64,000 nt of DNA, taken from positions 1,860,001 to 1,924,000 of the forward strand of contig NZ_REFU01000001.1 of assembly GCF_003688915.1 (NCBI RefSeq), in the 5' to 3' direction. The DNA is from Rhodococcus sp. SBT000017. GTDB taxonomy: Bacteria; Actinomycetota; Actinomycetes; Mycobacteriales; Mycobacteriaceae. Of this stretch, positions 19,031 to 28,583 are shown one piece after another (the first letter of the stretch is position 1; every line of letters starts with the position of its first letter). Both the position numbers and the translations under genes were made by a program. The notes below the pieces were generated by a model that had not been told where the DNA came from, made no database searches, and saw only the letters and a program-made list of their open reading frames with translations.

Positions 19031-19713
19031 GCGATCACACCGTGCTCGGAGGGACTCCATCTGCGTACCGCATCGTCGGCGCGGGCGCGCAAGGCCTCGA
19101 ACAGAGCCCTGCCCTCCTCCGAATCGGCCCCGGTGGGATCGCCGAGCACGCCGTTGGCAGTGATCGGTGCCAATCCACCGTTCCGAAGTGCCGGCAGCAG
19201 GGCGGCGATGTCGGTCACATTTCCCACCTGCGCCTTGGTCATGTCCACCACCTCGGGCGAAAGGTGCAGTAGCAACGACGTTTCGGTCCGTCCGGCGTGA
19301 GCATCTGCTCCGGGTATCGCGCACGGGAACCACACGACATCGCGTCCCTCGTACCGAAGCAGCAGCACTGCGGACCGCACCGTGGGCCCGTTGCCGCCGT
19401 GCCCGTTGACGAACACCACCCGCTCGGCCCACCGGCAGGCGGAGCGTCCGTACTCCACCAGGAGCGTTTCGAGCGCAGCGGCACCGATCGAGACGGTGCC
19501 GGGAAAGCCCTCGTGCTCGCCACTGGCACCGTACGCGATCGCGGGGGCCACGACTGCGTCCGGAATGGTTCGCGCCACGGCGTCGGCGATACGGGTGTCG
19601 GTGTCGAGGGGAAGGTGCGGTCCGTGCTGCTCTATCGAACCGACCGGCACGACGAGGGTCCTCGACCCGTCGACGTCCGGCCAGTACTGCACACCGAGGG
19701 GGTCCGTGGCCAT
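19027..19713 (-). CDS. mftE: mycofactocin peptidase MftE (creatininase family)
   Basis: The 228-residue creatininase-fold metallohydrolase carries [18 protein letters not shown] (metal Glu/His/Asp), [30 protein letters not shown] and [18 protein letters not shown]. MftE cleaves the Val-Tyr dipeptide-derived core from the modified MftA peptide. Here it is the first gene of the mftE-F-G block and is divergent from a GntR-type regulator gene 49 bases away, not directly downstream of mftD as in mycobacteria. The ATG at 19713 is chosen because the protein begins right at the conserved [17 protein letters not shown] strand. Confidence 0.93.
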   Translation of the reverse strand: MATDPLGVQYWPDVDGSRTLVVPVGSIEQHGPHLPLDTDTRIADAVARTIPDAVVAPAIAYGASGEHEGFPGTVSIGAAALETLLVEYGRSACRWAERVVFVNGHGGNGPTVRSAVLLLRYEGRDVVWFPCAIPGADAHAGRTETSLLLHLSPEVVDMTKAQVGNVTDIAALLPALRNGGLAPITANGVLGDPTGADSEEGRALFEALRARADDAVRRWSPSEHGVIA

Positions 19714-19762
19714 GGATGCAGATGCTATCGGATGGAACGAAGCCGTCACGCCGCCGAAACAC

Positions 19763-20500
19763 ATGGGCGTTAATCTTCGATTCGTGCCACCCCGTCGTCG
19801 GTCCATATTGCTCTCGCAATTGTCGATATCGGCACCCGGCGGCCCACAGCCTTCGATTCTGCGCGAATTGCGTCGGGTAATTCTCGCCGGCGACGCTCCA
19901 CCGAATACCCCTATTCCACTCAACGAAGTGGCGGAACTGTTCGGGGTGAGCCGAATACCGGTGCGCGAGTCGCTCAAGACGCTGATCGGCGAGGGATTGG
20001 TCGATCATCGGCCGAATCTGGGCTACACGGTCGCCCAATTGACAGCGGCCGAACTACGCGAAATGTACATCGTCCGAGAGGTTCTGGAGACGGCAGCGCT
20101 TCCGATCGCCGTCGAACTCGCCACCGATGCCGACCGCGAGCACATCATCGAGATCAATCGGCAACTCGAAGCGTCACTGGCTCGGGACGACTCGCGGGAG
20201 TATCACCGACTCTCACGTGAATTCCACCTGTCCCTGACGCGACCGTCTCGGATGCACCGGTTGCTGCACATGCTCGAATCTGCCTGGAACATAACCGAAC
20301 CCGTGCAACCCATGGTGCATGTCGCCGGGTCCGACAGAGCGTCGCTGCACAGCGACCATGCCGACATGCTCACGGCATTCCTGGACGGTGATTCCGCCGG
20401 ACTGCTCAGCGCAGCACAGCATCACCACACGCGTCTCAATTCGGTCATTTCGACACTGTCGAACGACCGCGGATTGTTTGCCGATCCGTCGCCGGAATAG
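19763..20500 (+). CDS. GntR-family regulator with FCD domain
   Basis: The 245-residue protein has an N-terminal winged helix ([56 protein letters not shown]) and a helical FCD ligand-binding domain ([19 protein letters not shown]... [26 protein letters not shown]... [12 protein letters not shown]). FCD regulators usually bind small organic acids and repress catabolic genes. A GTG at 19784 is an alternative start. It precedes the NCS1 permease and racemase genes and is divergent from mftE, with only 49 bases between starts, so it could control either side. Confidence 0.88.
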   Translation: MGVNLRFVPPRRRSILLSQLSISAPGGPQPSILRELRRVILAGDAPPNTPIPLNEVAELFGVSRIPVRESLKTLIGEGLVDHRPNLGYTVAQLTAAELREMYIVREVLETAALPIAVELATDADREHIIEINRQLEASLARDDSREYHRLSREFHLSLTRPSRMHRLLHMLESAWNITEPVQPMVHVAGSDRASLHSDHADMLTAFLDGDSAGLLSAAQHHHTRLNSVISTLSNDRGLFADPSPE

Positions 20501-20506
20501 CCGGGG

Positions 20507-20596
20507 GAACGACCCGAAAGATACGGGAGTGGAGCCTGCAGGAACGACCCGAAAGATACGGGAGTGGAGCCTGCAGCAATGACCCGAAAGATATAT
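20507..20596. repeat. 2.5 tandem copies of a 35-base repeat
   Basis: Two identical 35-base units (20507-20541 and 20542-20576), each containing GACCCGAAAGATACGGGAG and ending CCTGCAG, are followed by a partial third (20577-20596, sharing GACCCGAAAGATA). Each unit holds a CCCG-N7-CGGG dyad, and the junction forms GCAGG...CCTGC. The array lies between the GntR regulator gene and the permease gene, 100-190 bases before the permease start. It is a likely regulator-binding array. Confidence 0.65.
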
Positions 20597-20696
20597 CGCT
20601 CTCGTCACGAGTGCGCAACACTTCACCGCTAACTTTTCCTCATTCACTCGTTCACCTCCTTCGTTCGTCTCATACGCCATGCCGTCAGGAGCATCG

Positions 20697-22249
20697 ATGA
20701 CAGATACAGCGCACGGTCCCGCTCGAGCGGGAGATCTCGTGGAAGCCGCGGGCCACCCCGTCGGTGGTGGACTGATCAAGGACAGTTACGACCCTCGACT
20801 GACCAACGAGGACCTCGCTCCGCTGAAGAAGCAGACGTGGACCTCGTACAACCTGTTCGCCTTCTGGATGTCCGACGTGCACTCGGCGGCGGTTACGTGA
20901 CCGCGGGCAGCCTGTTCGCGCTCGGGTTGGCCAGTTGGCAGGTGCTGATCGCGTTGCTCGTCGGCATCACGATCGTCTACTTCTTCTGCAACCTCGTCGC
21001 CAAGCCGAGCCAGGTGTCGGGTGTTCCGTATCCGGTCATCTGCCGCAGTGTCTTCGGCGTCCTCGGTGCCAATATTCCGGCCATCATCCGCGGTTTGATC
21101 GCGGTGGCCTGGTACGGCATTCAGACGTTCTTGGCTTCGGCTGCCCTCGACATCGTGCTGATCAAATTGTTCCCGTCGCTCGGTCAGTACGCCGTCACCG
21201 CCGACTACGGTTTCGCCGGATTGTCGCTGCTGGGCTGGGCGAGCTTCCTGTTCCTCTGGGTCGTCCAGGCTGCGGTGTTCTGGCGCGGGATGGAATCGAT
21301 CCGCAAGTTCATCGACTTCTGCGGCCCGGCCGTCTACGTCGTCATGTTCATGCTGTGTGGCTACCTGATCTGGAAAGCCGGATGGGGCGCAATCGATCTC
21401 ACCCTCGGCGAGGTCGAGTACACCGGCTTCAGCGCGGTACCCGTCATGCTGGGAGCCATTGCGCTCGTCGTCTCGTACTTCTCCGGTCCTATGCTCAACT
21501 TCGGTGACTTCTCTCGCTACGGAAAGTCGTACGCTGCCGTCAAGAAGGGCAACTTCCTCGGTCTGCCGATCAACTTCCTGGTGTTCTCCATCCTCGTCGT
21601 CGTCACGGCATCACTGACTCTTCCGGTGTTCGGCGAGCTGATCACCGACCCCGTCGAGACGGTCGCCCGCATCGACAGCACCTTCGCCATCGTCCTCGGT
21701 GCCCTCACCTTCGCCATCGCGACGGTCGGCATCAACATCGTCGCCAACTTCATCGCTCCGGCATTCGACTTCTCGAACGTCAGCCCGCAACGCATCAGCT
21801 GGCGTGCCGGTGGCATGATCGCCGCAGTCGGTTCGGTACTGATCACCCCGTGGAACCTGTACAACAACCCTGACGTCATCCACCTGACGCTCGAGACACT
21901 GGGCGCGTTCATCGGGCCTCTGTTCGGAATCTTGATCGCCGACTACTACCTGATCCGCAAGCAGCATGTGGCGGTCGACGAACTCTTCTCGATGTCCAAG
22001 ACCGGCCTGTACTGGTACTCGAAGGGCTACAACCCGGCGGCGGTGTATGCGACCGTCGCGGGCGCAGCGGTGGCGATGTTCACCGTGCTGTTCAACGGAG
22101 CCGTCGACGGGCTGGAGATCGCCGGTATGTCCACCGCATCCAAGTACAGCTGGTTCATCGGCTGCGGCATCGGATTCGTCTCGTACTACTTCCTCGCGAC
22201 GCGAACCAAGCTGGCCGTCACCAACTTCGACGTTCCAGCGAAGGCATAG
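20697..22249 (+). pseudogene. NCS1-family (hydantoin/allantoin/cytosine) permease, frameshifted
   Basis: The first 68 codons read MTDTAHGP... ending LKKQTWTSYNLFAFWMSDVHS and then run into AAVT-stop at 20898-20900. One base earlier in phase, the sequence continues GGYVTAGSLFALGLASWQVLIALLVGITIVY and stays open to 22249 with the whole NCS1 core (GVPYPVICRSVFG, NIPAIIRGLIAVAWYGIQTF, MESIRKFIDFCGPAVYVVMF). Intact homologues read DVHS-x-GGYVTAG, so one base is missing in the GGCGGCGG run near 20885. About twelve membrane segments are present. It would import a hydantoin-, allantoin- or nucleobase-type substrate. An AGGAG ribosome-binding site precedes the ATG at 20697. It may be a real inactivation or a read error; downstream translation could also reinitiate. 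Confidence 0.75.
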
Positions 22250-22258
22250 GATTTCTTC

Positions 22259-23008
22259 GTGCTCATCAAGGTCATCAATCCGAACACCACCAGTTCGATG
22301 ACCGCAACGATCGGTGACTGTGCCCGGGCCGTGGTCGGCCCGGGCACCGTCGTCGACGCGGTCAGCCCTGCGATGGGGCCCGTTTCGATCGAGAGCCACG
22401 TCGACGAAGCACTCAGCGTCCCAGGCATTCTCGCCGAGATTGCCCGTGGCGAGGCCGCGGGGGTCGACGGTTACGTCATCGCCTGCTTCGGAGATCCCGG
22501 CATCGACGCAGCCCGCGAGCTGGCGACCGGGCCGGTCATCGGCATCGCCGAGGCGGCCATGCACGCCGCGAGCTTCCTGGGTCGAGGGTTCAGCGTCGTC
22601 ACCACACTCGGCCGCACCATCGGTCGTGCCCAGGATCTGGCGAACCACTACGGCTTCGGACGCCACTGCCTCGGCATCCATGCGTGCGAGCTGCCGGTCC
22701 TCGATCTCGAGACCGACCCCGATGCCCGCAAGATCGTCACCGAGGCATGTCGCGTCGCCGTCGAGACGGACGGCAGCGATGCCGTCGTACTCGGTTGCGC
22801 GGGCATGGCGGATCTGTGCCAACACATTTCGGCCGAGATCGGAGTACCGGTGGTCGACGGTGTGGCCGCGGGAACCCTGTTCGTGCAGTCCCTGGTCTCG
22901 CTGGGACTGGCGACCGGAAAGCGGGGCGAATTCGCTACGCCACCGGCCAAGCTCTACACGGGGATGCTCGAAGGTTTCAGCAGGCCTCCCGCTGACCCGA
23001 TCCGGTAA
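22259..23008 (+). CDS. Asp/Glu/hydantoin racemase family protein
   Basis: The 249-residue protein matches the hydantoin/allantoin racemase branch of the Asp/Glu racemase superfamily: IKVINPNTTSSMTATIG at the N terminus, the first catalytic Cys in GYVIACFGDPGIDAARE, and the second in DAVVLGCAGMADL. It would interconvert enantiomers of a 5-substituted hydantoin or allantoin. It starts with GTG 9 bases after the permease gene, so the two form an operon. No hydantoinase or carbamoylase gene is nearby. Confidence 0.88.
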   Translation: MLIKVINPNTTSSMTATIGDCARAVVGPGTVVDAVSPAMGPVSIESHVDEALSVPGILAEIARGEAAGVDGYVIACFGDPGIDAARELATGPVIGIAEAAMHAASFLGRGFSVVTTLGRTIGRAQDLANHYGFGRHCLGIHACELPVLDLETDPDARKIVTEACRVAVETDGSDAVVLGCAGMADLCQHISAEIGVPVVDGVAAGTLFVQSLVSLGLATGKRGEFATPPAKLYTGMLEGFSRPPADPIR

Positions 23009-23021
23009 GCGCTTCCACCCA

Positions 23022-26000
23022 TCAGTTCTCGCACAACTGCCGGTAAGGAACGCCGGGTAGGTACTGGGCCCATTCGGCTTCCGTCACCACCGACCCCCCG
23101 GATTCGCACAGATGGGTACGAACCTCGTCGGGGTCGGTCCGCCAGATGCGGACGTCGCGGGCCGTGCCACCGCCGAACAGCACTCGCCCGTCCGCGGCGA
23201 ACACCACTGTGTAGACACGCTGGCCGTACGCGGTGAGGGCGGCGTACTGCTCGGGCGCGGCACGATCACCGACATTCCACAGCCAGGCCGTCGAACCGCC
23301 GTCGCCTGCGGCCAATTGCATACCGGACCGATCGAAGGCGAGCGACCAGATCGGATTGGACGGCCCCACCAGGCGAGCCAAATGCTGCGGTGCGGCAGAA
23401 TTTGCCATGTCCCACAGTCGAATCGAGCGATCCGCGCTACCCGCGGCGAGAGTTCGCCCATCCGCCGAGATGGCCAAGGCCTGGACGGCGCTTCCGAAAC
23501 CGCCGAGCGTGGTCGTTCGACGCGGATCGGTGGGGTCGCGGATATCCCACAACTCGACCACGCCACCGACACTGGCGACGGCAAGGACCGAACCGTTGGA
23601 AGACACCGCCATTGCCGAGGGATAGTTTCCCGCCACCAGGGTCGACAACGCACGCGGGGCCGCAGGATCCGCCAGCGACCACAACGACACGTCGCTCGAG
23701 TTCTGGCCCGACACGAGGAGCATACGGCCGGAGCGATCGAACGCCACCACCGCAGTCAGACTGCTCGTTGCCGTCCGGATGGCGCCGAGCGCTGTCGGTT
23801 GGTCGAGATCGGTTGTGTCCCATAGCTGAAATCCACCGGTAGAGGTGCCCGCCGCAGCACGGGTGCCGTCGGCGGTCAAGGCCACGGCACCTGTCTGCTC
23901 CAGACCGTCACTCATCACCAACGGCGGCGACGCCACCGGATGCTCCACGTCCGCGACGTCCCACAGGACCGTGCCCGCGGCATTGCGACCGGCACCGACC
24001 AGCAGTCGGGTGCCCGACGCGTCGGTGGCGTTCTGAAACACGGTGTCACCGGCATCGGGGAGGACCGGTCCGGGAATCGGCCAAATCCGGGTGATTCCAT
24101 CACCGCTCGCAGTCACGATCGACGACCGATCCGGCGAGAACGCGAGTGAACCGACTGCGATCGGCCCGGGAAGCGTCAGCTGCAGCGTTCCCGACGCCGC
24201 ATTCCACACCTTCGTGGAGTTGTCCGAACTCACCGCAGCGATCAATGCCCCGTCCCGACTGAACGCCACATCGTTGACGTAGCTGGTGAACCCCGTCAGC
24301 GGCGGCAATGAAGTAAGCCCGCCGGTGGCATCGACGGCCCACCGCAGAACCTCACGACCGGTGGTACCCGCGATCAACGTCGTACCGTCGGGCGAAAATG
24401 CCAACTGCCGCCAGGTGTAGGTCGATCCGTCGGAAGGAATGTCGATGAGTGGAACGGCCTGTGCTACCGAGATGCCGGCGAGCCGCGTCGCGTCCCACAA
24501 TCGCATCGCGCGGCCTGCACCGGCCGTCACCAGGAACCGACCATCCGGGCTGAACTCCGTTGCCGAGGGCGAACCGGGTTGGGAGAGTTCACCGATCGTG
24601 CGCGGCAGGGTCGGCTCTGCAACGTCGAGGAGGGGCAAGCCCTCGCCCTCGGTGCCGACCAGCAGGAACCGGCCGTCGGGCGAGAAGGACAGGCTCTGCA
24701 CGCCGGTGACGTCCATGTCCGACAACATCACCGGTGTCGCCGGATCCGACACGTCCCACAGCTCGACGCCGAAATAGCCGCCCACTGCGAGAAATCGACC
24801 GCGCGGATCGAACGTCAGAACGAGTGAATCCCGCGAGACGATCTCACCGAGCCGGGTGTGGCCATCGGCGAGAGACCAGATTCGGACGCGCCCGTCGGAA
24901 CCGCCTGTCGCCACGATGCTTCCGAGCGGATCGACCGCGGTCACGGACTCCCCCTCGACGCCGAGCAGCCGCACCGGCGCATGGATCGCCGACGAATCGA
25001 GCAGCGCCGATCGCGCCTCCGACGTTCGGTCCACCTCGTACGATGCCAACGCGAGGTACGCGGCCAGACCTGGGTCCTGCGTTCGCAATTGCTTTGCAAC
25101 ACCGGCAATCTGACGGGAGACGGCCTCCGCCTCTGCGTGCTCGGCGTCGTCGCGCCTCGTGTTCGCGTCCGATCTGGCGACGAATGCCGTCACCGCCAGT
25201 GTCACTGCCAGTACGGTCAGAAGTGCGAGTGCGGTAACGAGCGTTTCGAGGGTTCGTCGCCGACGTCGGTCGTTTCGGTTCTGTTCCTCGACTCGATGCG
25301 CGCTTGCTTCGAGGTAGAGCTTCTCGACGGAATTGAGATCTCGCCGCCGCACCGGACCGACGGCTTCCTGTACCGACGTCAGCCTCGACTCCGGCAACAG
25401 CGAGCCTTCATCGCGGTCGTTGTTCTCCCACAGTTCGGCCGCCTGAGTGAGCCGACGGTGTTCGACCAGCCACTGACGATCGTCGTCGAGCCACTCGTGC
25501 AGCCGCTTCCATGCCGTGAGCAACGCCTCGTGTGTCATTTGGACCGTCTCTTCTTCTACGGTCAGCAGTCTGCGCGCGGCAAAGCGTTCGATGACGACAT
25601 CGACGTCGGTGACCACGTCTTCGTCTTCGTCTCCGTTGAACAACTCGACACGATCGACTCGGCGACGAGTGACCACATCGTCGTCGAGATTGACCAGACG
25701 CATGAAGATGCGGCGAGCTTCGCGCTGCTGTTCGGAAGTCAAGGCGGAGAACACTTCCTCGGCACTCTGGCCCACCGCTCCGCCGATGCCGCCAGTTGCG
25801 AGATAGTCCGCGACGGTCAGCGTTCTCCCGCTGGAGACCTGCCACGTGCTCAGCAGTGCGTGAGAGAGCAGGGGCAGGGCACCGGAGTCGTGGGCGAACT
25901 GCGATCCACGCGGACCCAACTCACCGACCAGAACCAGCACGAGGGCATCGTCGACGGCCACACCCGCCTTCGCAGCAGGCGAGATGATGACTTCCCGCAA

Positions 26001-26798
26001 CTGCGATTCGGTGAGCCGGCCGACGACAATCGGGTTGTCGGACAGCCCGGACAGCAGAGCGTCCTCCGATACGGCGTTCTGATAGAAGTCGGCCCGTAGG
26101 CCGACAACGAGGACCGATCCGGAATTGGGCAGTGCCGTCGCTGCACCGAGAAAGCTCTCGCGTTCCTGCACAGTAGCCAGGGTCCACAACTCTTCGGCCT
26201 GATCCAGAACAACGACGGAACCCGGCTCGAGCGACGCTGTTCGCGCCGGGAAGGCGCGAATATCGCCGATGCCCGCACAGATGTCCGAACCGGCGAACCT
26301 CGGTGCCAGGCCGGCCCGCAGCAGCGAGGACTTACCCGAACCCGACGCACCGACGACGAAAACGATGCCTCCACCGGAGTCGAGGGCTTCGCGGACGCGC
26401 GCGCTCAGGCGCTCGATCACATCCTCGCGTCCGAAGAACCATTCGGCGTCGGCGAACTCGAACGCTTCCAGTCCCTTGTAGGGAGGGTCGCCCTTCACCG
26501 GGTCGACGGTGCGCCTGCCCGAAACGGACCGCACTCTGGACACCGCATCCCACCACCGCGCACGCTCGTCCTCGTCGTCCACTCCGCAGGCGATGAGTAC
26601 GGCCGAGAACATTTGGGCGCTGGCTTTGGTCGGAACATGGTGACCGGAGAACCAACCACTGATCGTGCCGTGCAGGCCACCGGAGCGCTGGACGACATCG
26701 CGGACCGTGGCACCTGCCTGGATCCTGATCGCACGCAGCCCCGCCGCGAATTCGGAGCGGTCCGAAATCGACGAGGGATCCGGGCGATCGGAGGTCAT
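23022..26798 (-). CDS. HTH-STAND NTPase-WD40 repeat protein
   Basis: The 1258-residue signalling-type protein has three parts. Residues ~15-75 form an XRE-like helix-turn-helix (GLRAIRIQAGATVRDVVQRSGGLHGTISGWFSG). Residues ~105-480 form an nSTAND1 P-loop ATPase: PYKGLEAFEFADAEWFFGRED, Walker A GASGSGKSS at ~150-158, and a SVVVLDQAEEL Walker B-like strand. A hydrophobic segment near residue 515-540 (LVTALALLTVLAVTLAVTAF) precedes a coiled stretch and roughly a dozen WD40 blades (repeated FSPDGRFL / SADGRTLAAGSADRSIRLWD motifs). Such proteins are common in actinobacteria; the WD40 propeller is thought to sense a ligand and gate the ATPase. It is encoded alone, convergent with the racemase gene 13 bases away. 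Its function is unknown. Confidence 0.88.
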   Translation of the reverse strand: MTSDRPDPSSISDRSEFAAGLRAIRIQAGATVRDVVQRSGGLHGTISGWFSGHHVPTKASAQMFSAVLIACGVDDEDERARWWDAVSRVRSVSGRRTVDPVKGDPPYKGLEAFEFADAEWFFGREDVIERLSARVREALDSGGGIVFVVGASGSGKSSLLRAGLAPRFAGSDICAGIGDIRAFPARTASLEPGSVVVLDQAEELWTLATVQERESFLGAATALPNSGSVLVVGLRADFYQNAVSEDALLSGLSDNPIVVGRLTESQLREVIISPAAKAGVAVDDALVLVLVGELGPRGSQFAHDSGALPLLSHALLSTWQVSSGRTLTVADYLATGGIGGAVGQSAEEVFSALTSEQQREARRIFMRLVNLDDDVVTRRRVDRVELFNGDEDEDVVTDVDVVIERFAARRLLTVEEETVQMTHEALLTAWKRLHEWLDDDRQWLVEHRRLTQAAELWENNDRDEGSLLPESRLTSVQEAVGPVRRRDLNSVEKLYLEASAHRVEEQNRNDRRRRRTLETLVTALALLTVLAVTLAVTAFVARSDANTRRDDAEHAEAEAVSRQIAGVAKQLRTQDPGLAAYLALASYEVDRTSEARSALLDSSAIHAPVRLLGVEGESVTAVDPLGSIVATGGSDGRVRIWSLADGHTRLGEIVSRDSLVLTFDPRGRFLAVGGYFGVELWDVSDPATPVMLSDMDVTGVQSLSFSPDGRFLLVGTEGEGLPLLDVAEPTLPRTIGELSQPGSPSATEFSPDGRFLVTAGAGRAMRLWDATRLAGISVAQAVPLIDIPSDGSTYTWRQLAFSPDGTTLIAGTTGREVLRWAVDATGGLTSLPPLTGFTSYVNDVAFSRDGALIAAVSSDNSTKVWNAASGTLQLTLPGPIAVGSLAFSPDRSSIVTASGDGITRIWPIPGPVLPDAGDTVFQNATDASGTRLLVGAGRNAAGTVLWDVADVEHPVASPPLVMSDGLEQTGAVALTADGTRAAAGTSTGGFQLWDTTDLDQPTALGAIRTATSSLTAVVAFDRSGRMLLVSGQNSSDVSLWSLADPAAPRALSTLVAGNYPSAMAVSSNGSVLAVASVGGVVELWDIRDPTDPRRTTTLGGFGSAVQALAISADGRTLAAGSADRSIRLWDMANSAAPQHLARLVGPSNPIWSLAFDRSGMQLAAGDGGSTAWLWNVGDRAAPEQYAALTAYGQRVYTVVFAADGRVLFGGGTARDVRIWRTDPDEVRTHLCESGGSVVTEAEWAQYLPGVPYRQLCEN

Positions 26799-26933
26799 GG
26801 GCGAAAACTATAGAGCCGAAAAATCATGTGCAGATGCACTGAACGTCCCGCTGAGCAGCAAGAACGGCAAGTTGATTCGTTTGAATGACGCTCGGATCGA
26901 GCGCGAAACCATCCGTATTGACCTTGTATGGAC

Positions 26934-26961
26934 TTCCTCGCAGAGCTGGAACCGCGAGGAA
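26934..26961. promoter_or_regulatory. inverted repeat TTCCTCGC-N12-GCGAGGAA upstream of LuxR-type gene
   Basis: Perfect 8-base arms (26934-26941 and 26954-26961) lie just after a TTGACC box and about 50 bases before the LuxR-type GTG start. A second smaller dyad, CGCTCG-GAT-CGAGCG, lies at 26889-26903. These may be autoregulatory sites in the 213-base gap between the divergent STAND and LuxR-type genes. Confidence 0.35.
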
Positions 26962-27011
26962 ATTGCCCCGACGATGAGCGTGTCGGTGAAATCTCCAGGG
27001 GGTAACTTCTC

Positions 27012-27338
27012 GTGCGCGAACACACGTTGGCAACCGCGGTACATCATCGGTTCCGAAGGCCGGTACAGCCGGCATCCGGTGCGTTCCCGACACCTCCCGA
27101 TCCTCATCGCCGCAAGCCTGCGCTGAGCGCCCGTGAGGTCGAGGTCATGATCGCCTGGTTCGCCTCCGACTCGAAAACGGTCGCGGCACGGTCCGTCTAC
27201 ATTTCGGTGGGGACGATCAACACGCACATCACCCGTGTCCGACAGAAGTACGCGGCAGTGGGTCGCAACGCGCCGACGAAGGCCGCTCTGTTCGCACGCG
27301 CCCTACAGGACGGTCACACTCAGCTGTCCGACTGGTGA
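27012..27338 (+). CDS. short LuxR-type HTH protein
   Basis: The 108-residue protein consists of a basic N-terminal ~35 residues and a LuxR/GerE helix-turn-helix (LSAREVEVMIAWFASDSKTVAARSVYISVGTINTHITRVRQKYAAVGRNAPTKAALFARAL). It has no receiver or ligand-binding domain. Free-standing proteins of this size and motif are frequent in Rhodococcus, so it is probably complete rather than a fragment. The GTG start has an AGGGGG ribosome-binding site 9 bases upstream. It converges with the mftD2 gene, with stops 21 bases apart. Confidence 0.65.
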   Translation: MREHTLATAVHHRFRRPVQPASGAFPTPPDPHRRKPALSAREVEVMIAWFASDSKTVAARSVYISVGTINTHITRVRQKYAAVGRNAPTKAALFARALQDGHTQLSDW

Positions 27339-27359
27339 CACACCCGTGGCCGTTCCGAA

Positions 27360-28583
27360 TCAGCTCCTCGGTTCCGTATCCCGGAATCCGATCGGCGGCG
27401 GGTATCCCAGCCCGGGGAGCTGATTCGCTCGGCTGAAGTCGGGTGGTACGACGACATCGGACGGTGACAGTTCGTGGACCGACGCGCGGCCGAGTCCGAG
27501 TACCGCGGAGTCCAGGCCACCGCGCAGAATGTCGAGCACGTTCTCCACTCCGGCCTGACCGTTCGCGGCGAGACCCCACAGATACGCCCGCCCGATCAGG
27601 ACGGCCCGCGCACCGAGAGCGAGTGCTTTCGCGACATCACTGCCCCGCCGGATACCGCCGTCGAGGGTGACCTCCACCTGATCCTCCACCGCTTCGGCGA
27701 TCGACGGCAACACCCGAATCGACGCCGGGGAACCGTCGAGGTTGTTGCCCCCGTGATTGGACACCGAGATCGCCGTGACACCGGCATCGACTGCCCGGAG
27801 CCCGTCGTCGACCCGCGAAACACCTTTGAGCATGAACGGTCCATCCCACTGTGCGCGTAGCCAGGCGATGTCCTCCCACGACGGCAGCGGGGTGGACATC
27901 CACTCCCGATACGCGGCGAAGAACGTCGGCGCTGATTTTCCGGGCTCGGCGAGATTGGGTGCCGTCAGATCCGGGAACGTGCCTGACCGCGCCCACTGCG
28001 CCAGCCACCCCGGACGGGCCAACACTTCGGGTGCCAGCCGCAGCATCGCCCGCGCGTCGAGGCGTTCCGGTATCACCGGACTCCCCCAATCGCGCCCCTC
28101 CGAGAACGACCAATCCATCGTCAATATCAGCCCGACCGCGCCCGCCGCACGTGCACGATCGAGCATGTTCGCCAACAACTCCCGCGAACCCACCCAATGC
28201 AGCTGAAAGAACGTCTGCGGATTCGCCGCGACGACCTCCTCGATGGGCTTGCTCGCGAACAACGACAAACCCATCGGAATCCCCCGTGCCGCTGCCGCTC
28301 TCGCGACGGCGACCTCACCATCGGGATGTACGGCCTGCACACCCGTCGGGGAGATCATCACCGGAAACGACAGCGACTGCTCCATCAGCGTTGTCGACAG
28401 ATTGCGCGCGTCCGACAAACCTGCCACGTGCGGGGCGAATCCGAGTTCACCGAACGCAGCGGTGTTGTCCGAGGCGGTGATTCCCTGTTCTGATCCCGCG
28501 ACCAACGCCGAATACACGGACTTAGGAAGCCGCTTCTTCGCGCGCCGCTGCGCTTCGGCGACAGTCTCGAACCAGTCGGTCAC
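27360..28583 (-). CDS. second MftD-like FMN oxidoreductase (mftD paralogue)
   Basis: The 407-residue FMN-dependent alpha-hydroxy-acid-dehydrogenase-type protein is closely similar to MftD along its whole length (NPQTFFQLHWVGSRE, TMDWSFSEGRDWGSP, SVSNHGGNNLDGSP, LDGGIRRGSDVAKALALGARAV). It keeps the catalytic His and the FMN-binding Arg/Gly segments. At residue 129 it has His where MftD has Tyr131; in this superfamily (glycolate oxidase FQLYV) that Tyr contacts the substrate. It also carries a C-terminal extension of ~18 residues rich in Pro and Gly. The GTG at 28583 overlaps the mftD stop by 4 bases, so it is co-translated with mftD. It may catalyse a second oxidation of the precursor or act on another substrate; this is inference. 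Confidence 0.85.
   Translation of the reverse strand: MTDWFETVAEAQRRAKKRLPKSVYSALVAGSEQGITASDNTAAFGELGFAPHVAGLSDARNLSTTLMEQSLSFPVMISPTGVQAVHPDGEVAVARAAAARGIPMGLSLFASKPIEEVVAANPQTFFQLHWVGSRELLANMLDRARAAGAVGLILTMDWSFSEGRDWGSPVIPERLDARAMLRLAPEVLARPGWLAQWARSGTFPDLTAPNLAEPGKSAPTFFAAYREWMSTPLPSWEDIAWLRAQWDGPFMLKGVSRVDDGLRAVDAGVTAISVSNHGGNNLDGSPASIRVLPSIAEAVEDQVEVTLDGGIRRGSDVAKALALGARAVLIGRAYLWGLAANGQAGVENVLDILRGGLDSAVLGLGRASVHELSPSDVVVPPDFSRANQLPGLGYPPPIGFRDTEPRS

Noticed and set aside
20507..20596. possible CRISPR array
   Set aside because: Units are directly head-to-tail with no spacers and no cas gene is near.
27012..27338. truncated response regulator
   Set aside because: A good ribosome-binding site precedes the GTG, and short free-standing LuxR proteins of this size are usual in the genus, so it was kept as complete.
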